Positions 1-8,595 of a DNA stretch of 64,000 bases are shown one piece after another. This DNA is from Cystobacter ferrugineus. GTDB taxonomy: Bacteria; Myxococcota; Myxococcia; Myxococcales; Myxococcaceae. Position 1 is the first letter of the stretch; every line of letters starts with the position of its first letter. Location of the stretch: assembly GCF_001887355.1 (NCBI RefSeq), contig NZ_MPIN01000017.1, positions 1-64,000 on the forward strand, given 5' to 3'. Made by a program: the position numbers and the translations under genes. Under the pieces are notes generated by a model, which ran no database searches, was not told where the DNA came from, and saw only the letters and a list, made by a program, of their open reading frames with translations.

Positions 1-78
1 CTCAGCGCGGCTGCGCCGGTGAAGGACCTCTTCGCGCGCATCGCCCAACAGCTCCACGAAGTCCCAACTCCCTCCTGA
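1..78 (+). CDS. C-terminal end of an unidentified protein (partial)
   Basis: The first frame reads through 25 codons (ending in EVPTPS) to a TGA at 76-78, with codon use normal for the window. The gene begins outside the window, and this fragment is too short to recognise a family. The next 200 bases up to the C45 gene hold no convincing coding signal. Confidence 0.4.
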   Translation, partial: LSAAAPVKDLFARIAQQLHEVPTPS

Positions 79-285
79 CGCCTCGCAGCTCTTTGACAAC
101 CTCGACGGGCCTGAACGCCGGCTGGTGCAGGCCACTGTCATGCCCGCAGCTCGCTGCCGCGTGTCCATTCGCCACGCGCCGCGCGCAGACGCCGCCAATT
201 GATGCCTGGCCACCCGGCGCGGGCCTTCGTGTGACCGATCCGGGCTAGTTCTGTATTGAGCGGGGAAGTCAGCACCCGCCGCCTT

Positions 286-1353
286 TTACAGACGGAACTC
301 GGTGAAGGGCGCGCGGCACCCGGGCCCCGCCGCCACCCACATCGTGCGGCGCGCGGGGGCCATCACCACCGTGGCCTTCGTCTCCAGTGGCATCGTGTTG
401 GCGGCGGGCGGCGAGTCATGCAGGCAGACCCGGCCCCCGGGCGTGCCGTGATCCGCGAGCATCCGCATCACCGACTCCGGAGTGTGGTGGCCATGCCCCT
501 GGGCCACCAACTCCTCGATGCGTGCCTTTCGGCCAAACGTGCAGGGCGACACCACGTGCGTGAAGTCCTGCTCCCGGAAGCGCTCGGACTGGTAGTGATT
601 GGCGTGGACGAGCACTCCCCGCTCGGGCTTCAACAGGACGTGGTCGTCGTATGTGCTTTCAATGCCCACCACTCGCCCCTGTGCATCCGCGAGGTGGTAG
701 TAGCCAATGCCTCTCGCCGCCGAGACGAGCACCTCCAGCGCCGCCGAGAGGCTCGGCTGGCGCATCGCCCGGGGGATGTACACGGACAGGGGCAGCAGGG
801 AGGGGCAGGGCCGGGGCGCCACGAGCGTGAGGTTGGCGCAGTTGCCCACCCCGTCGCTGTTGAGGTGGTAGTAGGGCGAGCCGGACAGGCACAAGGACAA
901 CTGCTCGCGTCCGTCCGCATGGCGGATGCGCAGCAGGTCCACCCGGGCGTCGGGGTTCCAGTCGATCGTCTGCCCGATGAGGGCCTGGCCATCCGCGGTC
1001 GCCTCGCCCGTGAGCGCCACCGAGGTGCACATGCCTCCGAGCTGTGAGCAGTGCACGGCCAGCTCCAGCATGCACTGGAGCGCGAACGCCTCCTCATAGG
1101 GCAGCCCGGCGCCCTCGGCCTGGCCTCGGATGAGCTCCAACGCCTCCGGCTCGAAGGCGCGCACATTGGCCTCCAGTTGCAGCGCCATCCGCACCGCGTC
1201 CCGCCGCGAGGTGCGTGAGGGTCCGTGAGAGAGGGCGAAGAAGAAGGTCTCGGCCGAGGCGCGCAGGCTCTCCCGACAGGCCTCTCCCCATTGCTGGCCA
1301 ATCATCCGGGGGGTTCCCTGGCACTCGATGACTCGAAGTGGCTGTGTCGTCAT
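286..1353 (-). CDS. C45-family autoproteolytic acyltransferase/hydrolase
   Basis: A 355-residue protein of the Ntn-hydrolase superfamily related to acyl-CoA:6-aminopenicillanate acyltransferase (peptidase family C45). The GGMCTS motif places the likely nucleophile at Cys109. In this family the chain is cut before that Cys to free an N-terminal nucleophile. The following segment (GQTIDWNPD) and the later NANHYQS-like stretch match the family core. I see no signal peptide, so a cytoplasmic location is likely. The substrate cannot be told: homologues cleave or transfer acyl groups on amides and peptides. The gene stands alone on the minus strand, upstream of nothing obviously related. The family call is good; the specificity is unknown. 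Confidence 0.8.
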   Translation of the reverse strand: MTTQPLRVIECQGTPRMIGQQWGEACRESLRASAETFFFALSHGPSRTSRRDAVRMALQLEANVRAFEPEALELIRGQAEGAGLPYEEAFALQCMLELAVHCSQLGGMCTSVALTGEATADGQALIGQTIDWNPDARVDLLRIRHADGREQLSLCLSGSPYYHLNSDGVGNCANLTLVAPRPCPSLLPLSVYIPRAMRQPSLSAALEVLVSAARGIGYYHLADAQGRVVGIESTYDDHVLLKPERGVLVHANHYQSERFREQDFTHVVSPCTFGRKARIEELVAQGHGHHTPESVMRMLADHGTPGGRVCLHDSPPAANTMPLETKATVVMAPARRTMWVAAGPGCRAPFTEFRL

Positions 1354-1417
1354 GGCGTATACGCTACGGAGGGAGGCCCCACCCGCGCTTGAACGAATGC
1401 GACACGTGGGAGCCGCT

Positions 1418-2176
1418 TCAGCCCGGAAGGCGGAACGTGCTCGGGGGGCGGCCCGTCAGCTCCCGGAACTCCCGCGTCATGTGCGCGTGGTCCGCGTAGC
1501 CACAGCGGTACGCCACGTCCGAGAGCGAGCCGCCCGCGCTCGCCCGCAGCAGGCCGAGCGCGTGCTGGAGCCGCGCGATGCGCGCGTAGGTCCCCGGAGA
1601 GAAACCCACGCGCTCCTTGAAGGCGCGTTGCAGGGTGCGTGGACTGAGGTGCAGGGTCTTCGCCAGGGCGCCCGGGCGTGGAGGCTCCGGCCGGGAGAGC
1701 AGGTGGTGCAGCACCCGGTCGAAGCTGTCTCCCGAGGGGCAGGCGGTCCGTTCCAGCAGGGGCGTGAGCACTTCACACATGGGCCCCAGGGAGCCCGCGG
1801 ACAGCAGGCGCTCGCCGAGCGCGTCGAGGGACAGCCCACCGAGGTGACGCAACTCCACCGCCTCGTTGACCAGCTCGGCGGGGCTGGCGTCCACGAGCCG
1901 GGGCATGGCACCCGGGTGGAAGTGCACCATCAGGTAGCCCCGGCCCGCCTGTGTCGCCACGTGCAGGGGCCGGGTCACCGGGCCATACAGGACGGCCCGG
2001 CAGCGCTCGGGCGTCAGCTCCAGCAGCAGGTCCACGTTGGCGTCGGGGACGACCTCGTGCTCCCAGGTGAGGGCGTGCTCCGGGGGCACCCACCGCAGGC
2101 ACTCCACCCGGTGCCCGAGCGAGGCGGGGGCGGACATCTGCTCCATCCGCGGATCGGGGACGGTCGTGGCGGGCAT
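1418..2176 (-). CDS. AraC-family transcriptional regulator
   Basis: The last 100 residues form a typical AraC double helix-turn-helix (LSPRTLQRAFKERVGFSP, then a second helix pair containing SDVAYRCGYADHAHMTREF). The N-terminal 130 residues resemble the DUF6597/AraC sensor type that begins with a short cupin-like region (VPDANVDLLLEL). I start it at the ATG complementary to 2174-2176, giving 252 residues. An upstream ATG at 2206 would overlap the start codon of the divergent methyltransferase. Longer extensions run through that gene and are not credible. The very short gap to the divergent gene suggests that the regulator may control it. The effector is unknown. Confidence 0.82.
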   Translation of the reverse strand: MPATTVPDPRMEQMSAPASLGHRVECLRWVPPEHALTWEHEVVPDANVDLLLELTPERCRAVLYGPVTRPLHVATQAGRGYLMVHFHPGAMPRLVDASPAELVNEAVELRHLGGLSLDALGERLLSAGSLGPMCEVLTPLLERTACPSGDSFDRVLHHLLSRPEPPRPGALAKTLHLSPRTLQRAFKERVGFSPGTYARIARLQHALGLLRASAGGSLSDVAYRCGYADHAHMTREFRELTGRPPSTFRLPG

Positions 2177-2204
2177 GGCCGAAGTATAGTCCCTGCTCAG
2201 GCTC

Positions 2205-3011
2205 ATGACCTTCCCGGACCGCAAGACGCGAGGACGCACCTCCCCCGGGCGCCTCCAGGGGCTCGATGCGTACCTGCTCCACGAGGAGCGCGCGTTGCTC
2301 TCCCGGCGGGAGGAGGAGTGGGCCCACGCCGCCTTCGTGGACGTGGGCTTTGGCGAGCACCCGTGGACCACGCTGGACAGCGCCCGCGCCTTCCGGGACG
2401 TCCACCCGGAGCTCCCCGTGGTGGGCGTGGAGCTGGAGTCCCACCGCGTGGCCGCCGCCCAGGTGCACGCGGACGCCCTCACCGACTTCCGGCAGGGCGG
2501 CTTCTCCCTGCCCCTACGGCCCGGTGAGACGGTGCGCCTCATCCGCGCCATGAACCTGCTGCGTGGCTACCGCCCCGAGGATGTGTCCGGCATCCACCAC
2601 ACCCTGGGACAGGCGCTGCTCGAGGGTGGGTTGCTCGTCGAGGGCAGCTCGGACACGTCCGGCGCGGTGCTGGTCGCGCACCTGCTGCGGCGCGTGCCCG
2701 GGGGGCTGTCGCGCGAGGCCCTGTTGTTCCACACCGACTTCAGCCGCGGTTTCGCCCCCGTGCTCTTCCGGGACTGGTTGCCCCGGGACTTCCGCCGCCG
2801 GGTGAAGCCCGGAGCGCCCATCCACGCCTTCTTCGCGCAGTGGACGGAGGCCTGGGAGGCAGCGCGCGCGGCGGGCCCCCTGTCGCCCCCGGAAGCCTTG
2901 CGCCAGTCCGTGCTGGGTCTGGCCGAGCGCATCGAGGGCATCGTCACGCGGGCCTGGCTGCTCGAGCACGGCTATGTGCTCTGGCGGCCACGTGGGGGCG
3001 TGTTTCAATAG
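2205..3011 (+). CDS. Class I SAM-dependent methyltransferase-like protein
   Basis: A 268-residue protein. Residues about 45-90 carry an AdoMet-binding-like pattern: a glycine-containing strand-loop (VDVGFGEHPW) followed about 25 residues later by an acidic strand end (VVGVELE). A later NLLRGY segment is also typical of small methyltransferases. Many myxobacterial homologues are annotated only as class I methyltransferase. The start codon lies back to back with the AraC gene, and the two ATGs could even share a CATG. There is no strong Shine-Dalgarno sequence. The substrate is not predictable. The downstream TonB receptor begins 44 bases after the stop but is probably a separate unit. Confidence 0.65.
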   Translation: MTFPDRKTRGRTSPGRLQGLDAYLLHEERALLSRREEEWAHAAFVDVGFGEHPWTTLDSARAFRDVHPELPVVGVELESHRVAAAQVHADALTDFRQGGFSLPLRPGETVRLIRAMNLLRGYRPEDVSGIHHTLGQALLEGGLLVEGSSDTSGAVLVAHLLRRVPGGLSREALLFHTDFSRGFAPVLFRDWLPRDFRRRVKPGAPIHAFFAQWTEAWEAARAAGPLSPPEALRQSVLGLAERIEGIVTRAWLLEHGYVLWRPRGGVFQ

Positions 3012-3055
3012 AATCGCTGTTCACCGGGGGTGTCTCCTCATTAAATGCGCCCCCC

Positions 3056-5716
3056 GTGACCTCTTCCCGCTTCGCTCCCTGGTCGCTGCTCGCCGTCCTC
3101 CTGTTGTCCACCACCGTTCAGGCGCAAGCCTATGACGGGGCTCGCCGCGAGGAGGTGGACGCGGGCGTTCACACTCCAGTGCTCACGAAGCCTCCCGAGC
3201 TCGTCCGCTCCGTGGAGGCCGTCTACCCGCCCGAGGCCGCCGCGGCTGGCAAGACGGCCTCGGTGGAGATGGTCATCACCATCGACGCGCAGGGCGCCGT
3301 GTCCGACGCGCAGGTCACCCGCCCCGTGGGGGATGGCTTCGACGAGGCGGCGCTCGAGGCGGTGCGCCAGTTCCAGTTCTCCCCGGCCGAGGTGGACGGG
3401 GTGCCCGCCCCCATCCAGGTGCAGTACGTCTACAACTTCGTCCTCCAGCCGCCCAAGGTGGAGGAGTCCGCGCCGCCGCCTCCTCCTCCCGAGGCGACCC
3501 TCACGGGGCAGTTGCTGGCCCGGGGCAGCCGGACGCGCGTGGAAGGGGCCACGGTGCGCTGTGGGGACGACCCGGAGGCGCCCGAGGCGATGTCGGACGC
3601 CGAGGGCCGCTTCACCCTCAAGGTGGCGCCCGGCGAGTGTGACGTGCGCGTGGTGGCCAGCGAGTACCACCTCTTCACCACCAAGGAGACGCTCGCCCCC
3701 TCGGAGACGACGGAGGTCATCTTCTATCTGATGCCCAAGGCGCCGGGCTTCGAGACGGTGGTGCGCGGCGCGCGCGAGAAGAAGGAAGTGGTGCGCCGCA
3801 CCCTGGAGCGCCAGGAGTTGCAGAAGGTGCCGGGCAGCTTTGGAGACCCCATCCGCGTCATCCAGAATCTGCCGGGCGTGGCGCGTACCCCGTTCGGCCT
3901 CGGCCAGCTCCTGGTGCGCGGCGCGGCGCCCGACCAGACGCTCACCTTCTTCGATGGTGTCGAGGTGCCCATCCTCTTCCACCTGGGCGGTGGGCCCTCG
4001 GTGCTCAACTCCGAGTTCATCGATCGGATCGACTTCTATCCAGGCGGCTTCGGCGCGCGCTATGGCCGGGCGGTGGGTGGCGCCGTGGACGTGGCCACGC
4101 GCAAGGGCTCCACCGACACGCTGCACGGCTCGGTGAAGGTGGACCTGTTGGACTCGGGCTTCTTCCTGGAGTCTCCCATCACCGAGGGCATCTCCATCTC
4201 CGGCGCGGCGCGGCGCTCCTATGTGGACGTGCTCCTGCCGCTCGTGTTGCCCGAGGATCCCCAGGGCGGCTCGTTGCTCGTGCTGCCGCGCTACTGGGAC
4301 TACCAGGTGCGCATGGACTTCGGCGCCAAACGTGGGAGCGAGCCCGGAGTGGGGGGGCGCCACTCGGGCTACGTGATGGCGTTTGGCTCGGATGACCTGC
4401 TGACGGTGGTGGCCACGGGCGGCGGCCGCAACCGCGACATCACCGTGGACACGCGCACGCTCTTCCACCGGCTCAAGGGCGACTGGACGTACCGCAACGG
4501 CAACTTCACTTCCGTGCTCACCCCGTTCGCGGGGTACGACCTGGGCAGGTTCGCCTTTGGTGAGATCTTCCTCGACGCGAACGTCTGGTCGCTCGGGTTG
4601 CGCGAGGATCTGTCACTGGAGGTGACGCCGTGGCTCACCGCGCGGGCCGGCGCGGACGTGCTGTTCGAGCACCTGGTGGGCGAGGGGGAGATCCCCGTCA
4701 TCGGCGGCATCCAGTTCCCCCCCTTTCCCGGCGCCGAGCCGCGCTCGGAGCCGCAGCCCATCAAGCGCACGGCCAATTCCTTCGATGGCGCGCTCTACGC
4801 GGAGCTGGACATCAAGGCGGGCCCCGTGACGCTGACGCCCGGGCTGCGTGCCTCCGCCGCGCGCGTCTACGGGCAGAGCCGCTCCGCGTTCGATCCCCGG
4901 CTGTGGGTGCGCTTCCAGCCCACGGAGAAGACGGCCCTCAAGGGCAGCGTGGGCCTGTACAGCCAGGCGCCCGAGGCCTTCAACCTGGATCCCGCGCCGC
5001 TGGGCAATCCCAACCTGCTGCACGAGCGGGCCTTCCAGACGAGCCTGGGCGTGGAGCAGCAGCTCACCGACATCATCAGCGTGGACGTCACGGGCTATTT
5101 CAACCGGCGCTATGACCTGGTCGTCTCGCCGGGCAACACGGTGCAGAACGAGGATGGTTCGCTCACCCGCTACCCGTATTCCAACCAGGGGCTCGGGCGC
5201 GCGTACGGCATGGAGGTGTTGTTGCGGCACGCCGTGACGCGCGACTTCTTCGGCTGGCTGGCCTACACGCTCAACCGCTCCGAGCAGCGGCGCGCGGGAG
5301 GGGACGCTCAGTACCGGCTGACCACCTTCGATCAGACGCACATCCTCACGGCGGTGGCCAGCTACCGACTGCCGTGGTGGGGCCTCGAACTGGGCGCACG
5401 CATGCGCTACGTCACCGGCCGGCCCACCACGCCGCTACAGCACCTGTTCGATCGCTACGACGTGGACCGCAACCGCTACTACGGCTCCTATGGGGAGACG
5501 GACTCCGCGCGCTTCAAACCCTTCCAACAGCTCGATCTGCGGTTGGACAAGAATTGGGTCTTCCAGCGCTGGACGCTCAACGCCTACATCGATGTGCAGA
5601 ACGTCTACAACGCCTCCAACGTGGAGGCGACCTTCTACGACTACCGCTACCGGGAGCAGTTCGAGGTGCCTGGCATCCCGATCCTCCCGGTCATCGGCGT
5701 CAAGGGGAGCTTCTGA
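3056..5716 (+). CDS. TonB-dependent outer-membrane receptor with N-terminal TonB C-terminal-like domain
   Basis: The GTG at 3056 opens directly onto a signal peptide (SRFAPWSLLAVLLLSTT..AQA), giving 886 residues. Longer versions read through the preceding gene. Domain order: signal peptide 1-25; a TonB C-terminal-like domain about 45-120 (YPPEAAAAGKTASVEMVI, ending VQYVYNF); a proline run; a carboxypeptidase-like regulatory domain about 145-220; a plug about 235-345 (LPGVARTPFG, GGFGARYGRAVGG); and a 22-strand-type barrel to the C-terminal Phe. It should import a large ligand, perhaps a siderophore or oligosaccharide, across the outer membrane. Having a TonB-like domain on the receptor itself is unusual outside myxobacteria and relatives. 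A lipoprotein gene follows after 3 bases and is probably co-transcribed. Confidence 0.87.
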   Translation: MTSSRFAPWSLLAVLLLSTTVQAQAYDGARREEVDAGVHTPVLTKPPELVRSVEAVYPPEAAAAGKTASVEMVITIDAQGAVSDAQVTRPVGDGFDEAALEAVRQFQFSPAEVDGVPAPIQVQYVYNFVLQPPKVEESAPPPPPPEATLTGQLLARGSRTRVEGATVRCGDDPEAPEAMSDAEGRFTLKVAPGECDVRVVASEYHLFTTKETLAPSETTEVIFYLMPKAPGFETVVRGAREKKEVVRRTLERQELQKVPGSFGDPIRVIQNLPGVARTPFGLGQLLVRGAAPDQTLTFFDGVEVPILFHLGGGPSVLNSEFIDRIDFYPGGFGARYGRAVGGAVDVATRKGSTDTLHGSVKVDLLDSGFFLESPITEGISISGAARRSYVDVLLPLVLPEDPQGGSLLVLPRYWDYQVRMDFGAKRGSEPGVGGRHSGYVMAFGSDDLLTVVATGGGRNRDITVDTRTLFHRLKGDWTYRNGNFTSVLTPFAGYDLGRFAFGEIFLDANVWSLGLREDLSLEVTPWLTARAGADVLFEHLVGEGEIPVIGGIQFPPFPGAEPRSEPQPIKRTANSFDGALYAELDIKAGPVTLTPGLRASAARVYGQSRSAFDPRLWVRFQPTEKTALKGSVGLYSQAPEAFNLDPAPLGNPNLLHERAFQTSLGVEQQLTDIISVDVTGYFNRRYDLVVSPGNTVQNEDGSLTRYPYSNQGLGRAYGMEVLLRHAVTRDFFGWLAYTLNRSEQRRAGGDAQYRLTTFDQTHILTAVASYRLPWWGLELGARMRYVTGRPTTPLQHLFDRYDVDRNRYYGSYGETDSARFKPFQQLDLRLDKNWVFQRWTLNAYIDVQNVYNASNVEATFYDYRYREQFEVPGIPILPVIGVKGSF

Positions 5717-5719
5717 GTC

Positions 5720-6634
5720 ATGCGCCACCTGTCCGCCCTCCTGGGCTTGTTGCTCTGCTCCGCCTGTCTCGAGGTGCAGGACGTTCCCTCGAGCGTGAAG
5801 GATCTGCGCGTGCTCGCGATCCAGATGGAGCCGCCCGAGCTCTACTCCCCCATCTGCTCCACGGACCCGGCGGTGCTCGCCGCCACGTTCGCGCGTCCGG
5901 TGCAACTCAGCGCGCTCATCCCCGACCCGGCGGGTGACGGCCGCGAACTGGAATACGTCCTCGCCGCCTGTTCCTCGCAAAACGATGACACCTGCGAGGA
6001 GGATCGGGTGGAGCTCAAGCGCGGAGTCACCCGGGGCGGTGAGCTGCGATTGACCCTGTTTCCAGGCCCGGGCGCGGCCACCCTTCCGGACGGCACGCCC
6101 CTGGTGCAGCGGGTGCTCGAGGAGGACACGTACAGGGGATTGGGCGGCGTGCGTCTGCCCCTGGTGCTCGAGGTGCGCGGCGGGGACGAGCGCATCTTCG
6201 CCAGCAAGTTGATGGTGTACGACTGCCCGTTCTTCCCGGAGATGAAGCCCAACGTGCAGCCGCTGCTGCCGGATCCGCTGTTGGAGGGCGAGCCCTGGGT
6301 GGCGGACGTGCCGCGCGAGCTGTCCGGACCGGGTCCCTTCCGGATCGAGGCGCCGGACTTCTCCGCCCTGGAGGAGCCCTATGTGGTGCGCTCGTTCGAG
6401 TTGAAGCCGGTGCCCCTGGTCGAGTCCTGGCAGCTCGCATGGCACACCACGCTGGGGACCATCTCTCCCAACGAGACGGGGGGCGCGGATCCGGGCGGCG
6501 GCGAGGGGCGGCACCGCGTGGAGTGGCAGCCGCCGCGAGACGCCCAGGCCCAGGAGGTCCGCTTCTGGGTGGTGGTGCGGGATGGCCGCGGCGGCTCGTC
6601 CTGGATCTCGCGAACGGTGCGTTACACCCCCTGA
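5720..6634 (+). CDS. Lipoprotein co-transcribed with the TonB receptor
   Basis: A 304-residue protein with a signal peptide and lipobox (LLLCSAC, lipidated Cys near residue 14), so it should sit on a membrane facing the periplasm or surface. It starts 3 bases after the receptor stop, which implies one transcript and possibly a partner role such as a surface-exposed ligand-binding lipoprotein. I recognise no catalytic motif. The sequence looks like beta-sandwich material with several Pro-Gly turns, and the last third (DPGGGEGRHRVEWQPP) resembles Ig-like folds of unknown function common in myxobacterial genomes. The end overlaps the convergent glycerate kinase gene by 13 bases. Confidence 0.7.
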   Translation: MRHLSALLGLLLCSACLEVQDVPSSVKDLRVLAIQMEPPELYSPICSTDPAVLAATFARPVQLSALIPDPAGDGRELEYVLAACSSQNDDTCEEDRVELKRGVTRGGELRLTLFPGPGAATLPDGTPLVQRVLEEDTYRGLGGVRLPLVLEVRGGDERIFASKLMVYDCPFFPEMKPNVQPLLPDPLLEGEPWVADVPRELSGPGPFRIEAPDFSALEEPYVVRSFELKPVPLVESWQLAWHTTLGTISPNETGGADPGGGEGRHRVEWQPPRDAQAQEVRFWVVVRDGRGGSSWISRTVRYTP

Positions 6635-7731
6635 AGGTCGTGGGCGGCCCATCGAGCGCCGGCCTGGCGCAGGGACTCGGCGGCGGAGGCCTCTGCGTCC
6701 CTGCTCGCGGAGAGTTCGATGACTTCGTCGAACGGCGAGCCCTCCGCGCCCGCGTCCGGAGTGACCTGGCCCGCGAACATCACCGTGCGCCGGCCGAGCG
6801 CCCGGGCCTCCTTCGCCAGGGCTCCCGGGCCCTTGCCGAGCGCCGTCTGCCGGTCGAAGCGGCCCTCTCCGGTGAGCACGACTCGTGCGGCGGCGAGCCG
6901 CTCGGACAGCCGCAGCGTCCGGGCCACCAGCGTGTACCCGGAAACGATCTTCCCCCGGGCCAACGCCACCAGGCCATAGCCGAACCCTCCCGCCGCGCCG
7001 CCACCCGGTGTCTGGACGAGTCCGGGCGAGAGGACCTCGGCGAAGCGGGCCAGGGCCGACTCCAGCTCCTCCACGGTCGCCGCGTCCGCTCCCTTCTGGG
7101 GGCCGAAGAGGCGCGCGGCTCCATCTGCTCCCAACAGCGGCGAGGTGACGTCCGTGGCCACGAGCAACTCCACCTCGGCGAGCCGGGGATGGGCACCGCT
7201 CGCCTCCACGCGAGCGAGCCGTTGGAGCGCCGCGCCTCCCGGGGGGAGGGGAGTGCCGCTCGCGTCGAGGAAGCGCCAGCCGAGCGCCGTGAGCGCCCCG
7301 CTGCCTCCATCTGTGGTGGCACTTCCTCCCAGTCCGAGGATGAGCCGCTGGCAGCCCCGCTCCAGCGCGTCCCGCATCAACTCGCCCGTCCCCGTGGTGG
7401 TGGCGCGCCGTGCGTCCCGCTCCCCGGCGGCGAGCAGCGACAGGCCGGAGGCGGCGGCCATCTCGATGACGGCGGTGCGTCCCCCGTCCAGCACACCATA
7501 GGTGGCCCGCACGGGCCGGCCGAGAGGTCCGGTGACGGTGCACGTCACGCGCTCGCCGCCCACGCCGGTGAGGAGCGCGTCCACGGTGCCGGGCCCGCCA
7601 TCCGCGAGCGGCGCCACGTCCAGCTCCACCCCGGGCGCGCCCTGGCGCAGCCCCTCGGCGAGAGCAGTGGCGGCCTCGGTGGCCGTGAGGGTGCCCTTGA
7701 ACTCCTGCGGGGCGACGAGCCAGCGGCTCAT
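6622..7731 (-). CDS. Glycerate kinase (GarK/GlxK family)
   Basis: A 369-residue protein matching the type-1 glycerate 2-kinase family: N-terminal APQEFKGTLTATEAA, PLADGGPGTVD, GLGGSATTDGGSGAL and, near the C-terminus, LTGEGRFDRQTALGKGP. It phosphorylates D-glycerate, feeding photorespiratory-type or glyoxylate-derived carbon into lower glycolysis. Length is normal for the family (about 370-380). The ATG complementary to 7729-7731 was chosen because the family starts at this point. It overlaps the stop of the upstream YkgJ-type gene by four bases (ATGA), so the two are probably translationally coupled. No regulator sits next to it. Confidence 0.9.
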   Translation of the reverse strand: MSRWLVAPQEFKGTLTATEAATALAEGLRQGAPGVELDVAPLADGGPGTVDALLTGVGGERVTCTVTGPLGRPVRATYGVLDGGRTAVIEMAAASGLSLLAAGERDARRATTTGTGELMRDALERGCQRLILGLGGSATTDGGSGALTALGWRFLDASGTPLPPGGAALQRLARVEASGAHPRLAEVELLVATDVTSPLLGADGAARLFGPQKGADAATVEELESALARFAEVLSPGLVQTPGGGAAGGFGYGLVALARGKIVSGYTLVARTLRLSERLAAARVVLTGEGRFDRQTALGKGPGALAKEARALGRRTVMFAGQVTPDAGAEGSPFDEVIELSASRDAEASAAESLRQAGARWAAHDLQGV

Positions 7732-8243
7732 GGCTCCTCCGCCTCGGACCCGTTTGCGGAGAGGGCCTCCGCGTGCCAGTCGAGCAGCTCCCGGGGGCCC
7801 GTCAACGTGGGCCTCAGGCGCTGGGAGATGCGCTCCAGGCGTACCAGCAGGGTGCTCACCGTGTCCGCGGGCTGGCGGGCCGGGCCCCGGATGCGCTCGC
7901 AGAAGAAGGTGCGGCAGCCGAAGGGCCGGTCCGCGTACACGGTGCAGCGCTGGCCCTCGGCGTCCAGGTAGGGACAGCCGCCGTCCTTCCGGGGCGGGGG
8001 CAGTGGGTGGCGGCGCGCGAGCAGCAGCCATTCGGGCCACCACAGCCAGGGCTGGCGCCGGGTCTTCGCGAGCTGGCAGCACTCGCCACTGGCCGGGCAG
8101 GAGAAGGGGGCGTAGGCCGCGTCCGCCTGCCGGTAGACGGTGCGCAGCTCCTTGAGCGCCCGCTCCTCCTCGTGGGTGCCTCCGGGGGAGGGCCGCTCGT
8201 CGCCCTCTCCGCCGCCATCCTCGTCCCAGTCTCGGCCGCGCAT
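7728..8243 (-). CDS. YkgJ-type cysteine-cluster protein
   Basis: A 171-residue protein with the zinc- or iron-sulfur-type cysteine pattern of the YkgJ/CxxCxxCC family: FSCPASGECC, then GCPYLDAEGQRCTVY, PFGCRTFFC. The function of the family is unsettled; a metal cluster is the common inference. The acidic N-terminus (DWDEDGGGEGDE) is low complexity. I chose the ATG complementary to 8241-8243 because GAGG lies five bases upstream. An ATG at 8270 is the alternative but has no ribosome-binding site. It overlaps the glycerate kinase start by four bases. Confidence 0.75.
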   Translation of the reverse strand: MRGRDWDEDGGGEGDERPSPGGTHEEERALKELRTVYRQADAAYAPFSCPASGECCQLAKTRRQPWLWWPEWLLLARRHPLPPPRKDGGCPYLDAEGQRCTVYADRPFGCRTFFCERIRGPARQPADTVSTLLVRLERISQRLRPTLTGPRELLDWHAEALSANGSEAEEP

Positions 8244-8595
8244 GGAGTCCTCGGACTCGACTTTCGTCATTTTGAGGAGGGCGAGCAAGGAGCAGCCGAG
8301 CTGTGGGGAGGGACGGCCACTGGACTGGTGGGTGAGGCCGACCAGGACACTTCTTCTCGCGCGCACGCCTTCCGAGACGTTCCGAGGCAAACTCGGGGGT
8401 TTCCTCCGCGTCAGGGTTGAGGCGGTTTTTTATGAATGGTTGAAAAGGGCCTGCTCCGCTCCCTTGTTTCGCGGAAATGGTTGCGATACCGTGATATCGT
8501 AAATCCCCATGGCTACTTCCTCGTTCCCCCTATGTCTGGCGCACGGGGGACAGGAAGGCAGAAGGGCTTGGAGCCGTTTTGACTGAGGAGGGTAT
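8244..8595. other. Intergenic region upstream of the ankyrin/effector-like gene
   Basis: About 350 bases without a credible gene. The right half is noticeably more A/T-rich than its surroundings and carries a 16-bp inverted repeat (CGATA-6 nt-TATCG) at 8484-8499, which could be an operator or part of the promoter of the gene at 8596. A GGAGG lies just before that gene's ATG. No clear -35/-10 pair could be fixed. Confidence 0.4.

Noticed and set aside
8460-8500. Plant-pathogen-type PIP box (TTCGC-N15-TTCGC) before the effector-like gene
   Set aside because: One TTCGC is present but no second copy lies at the right distance.
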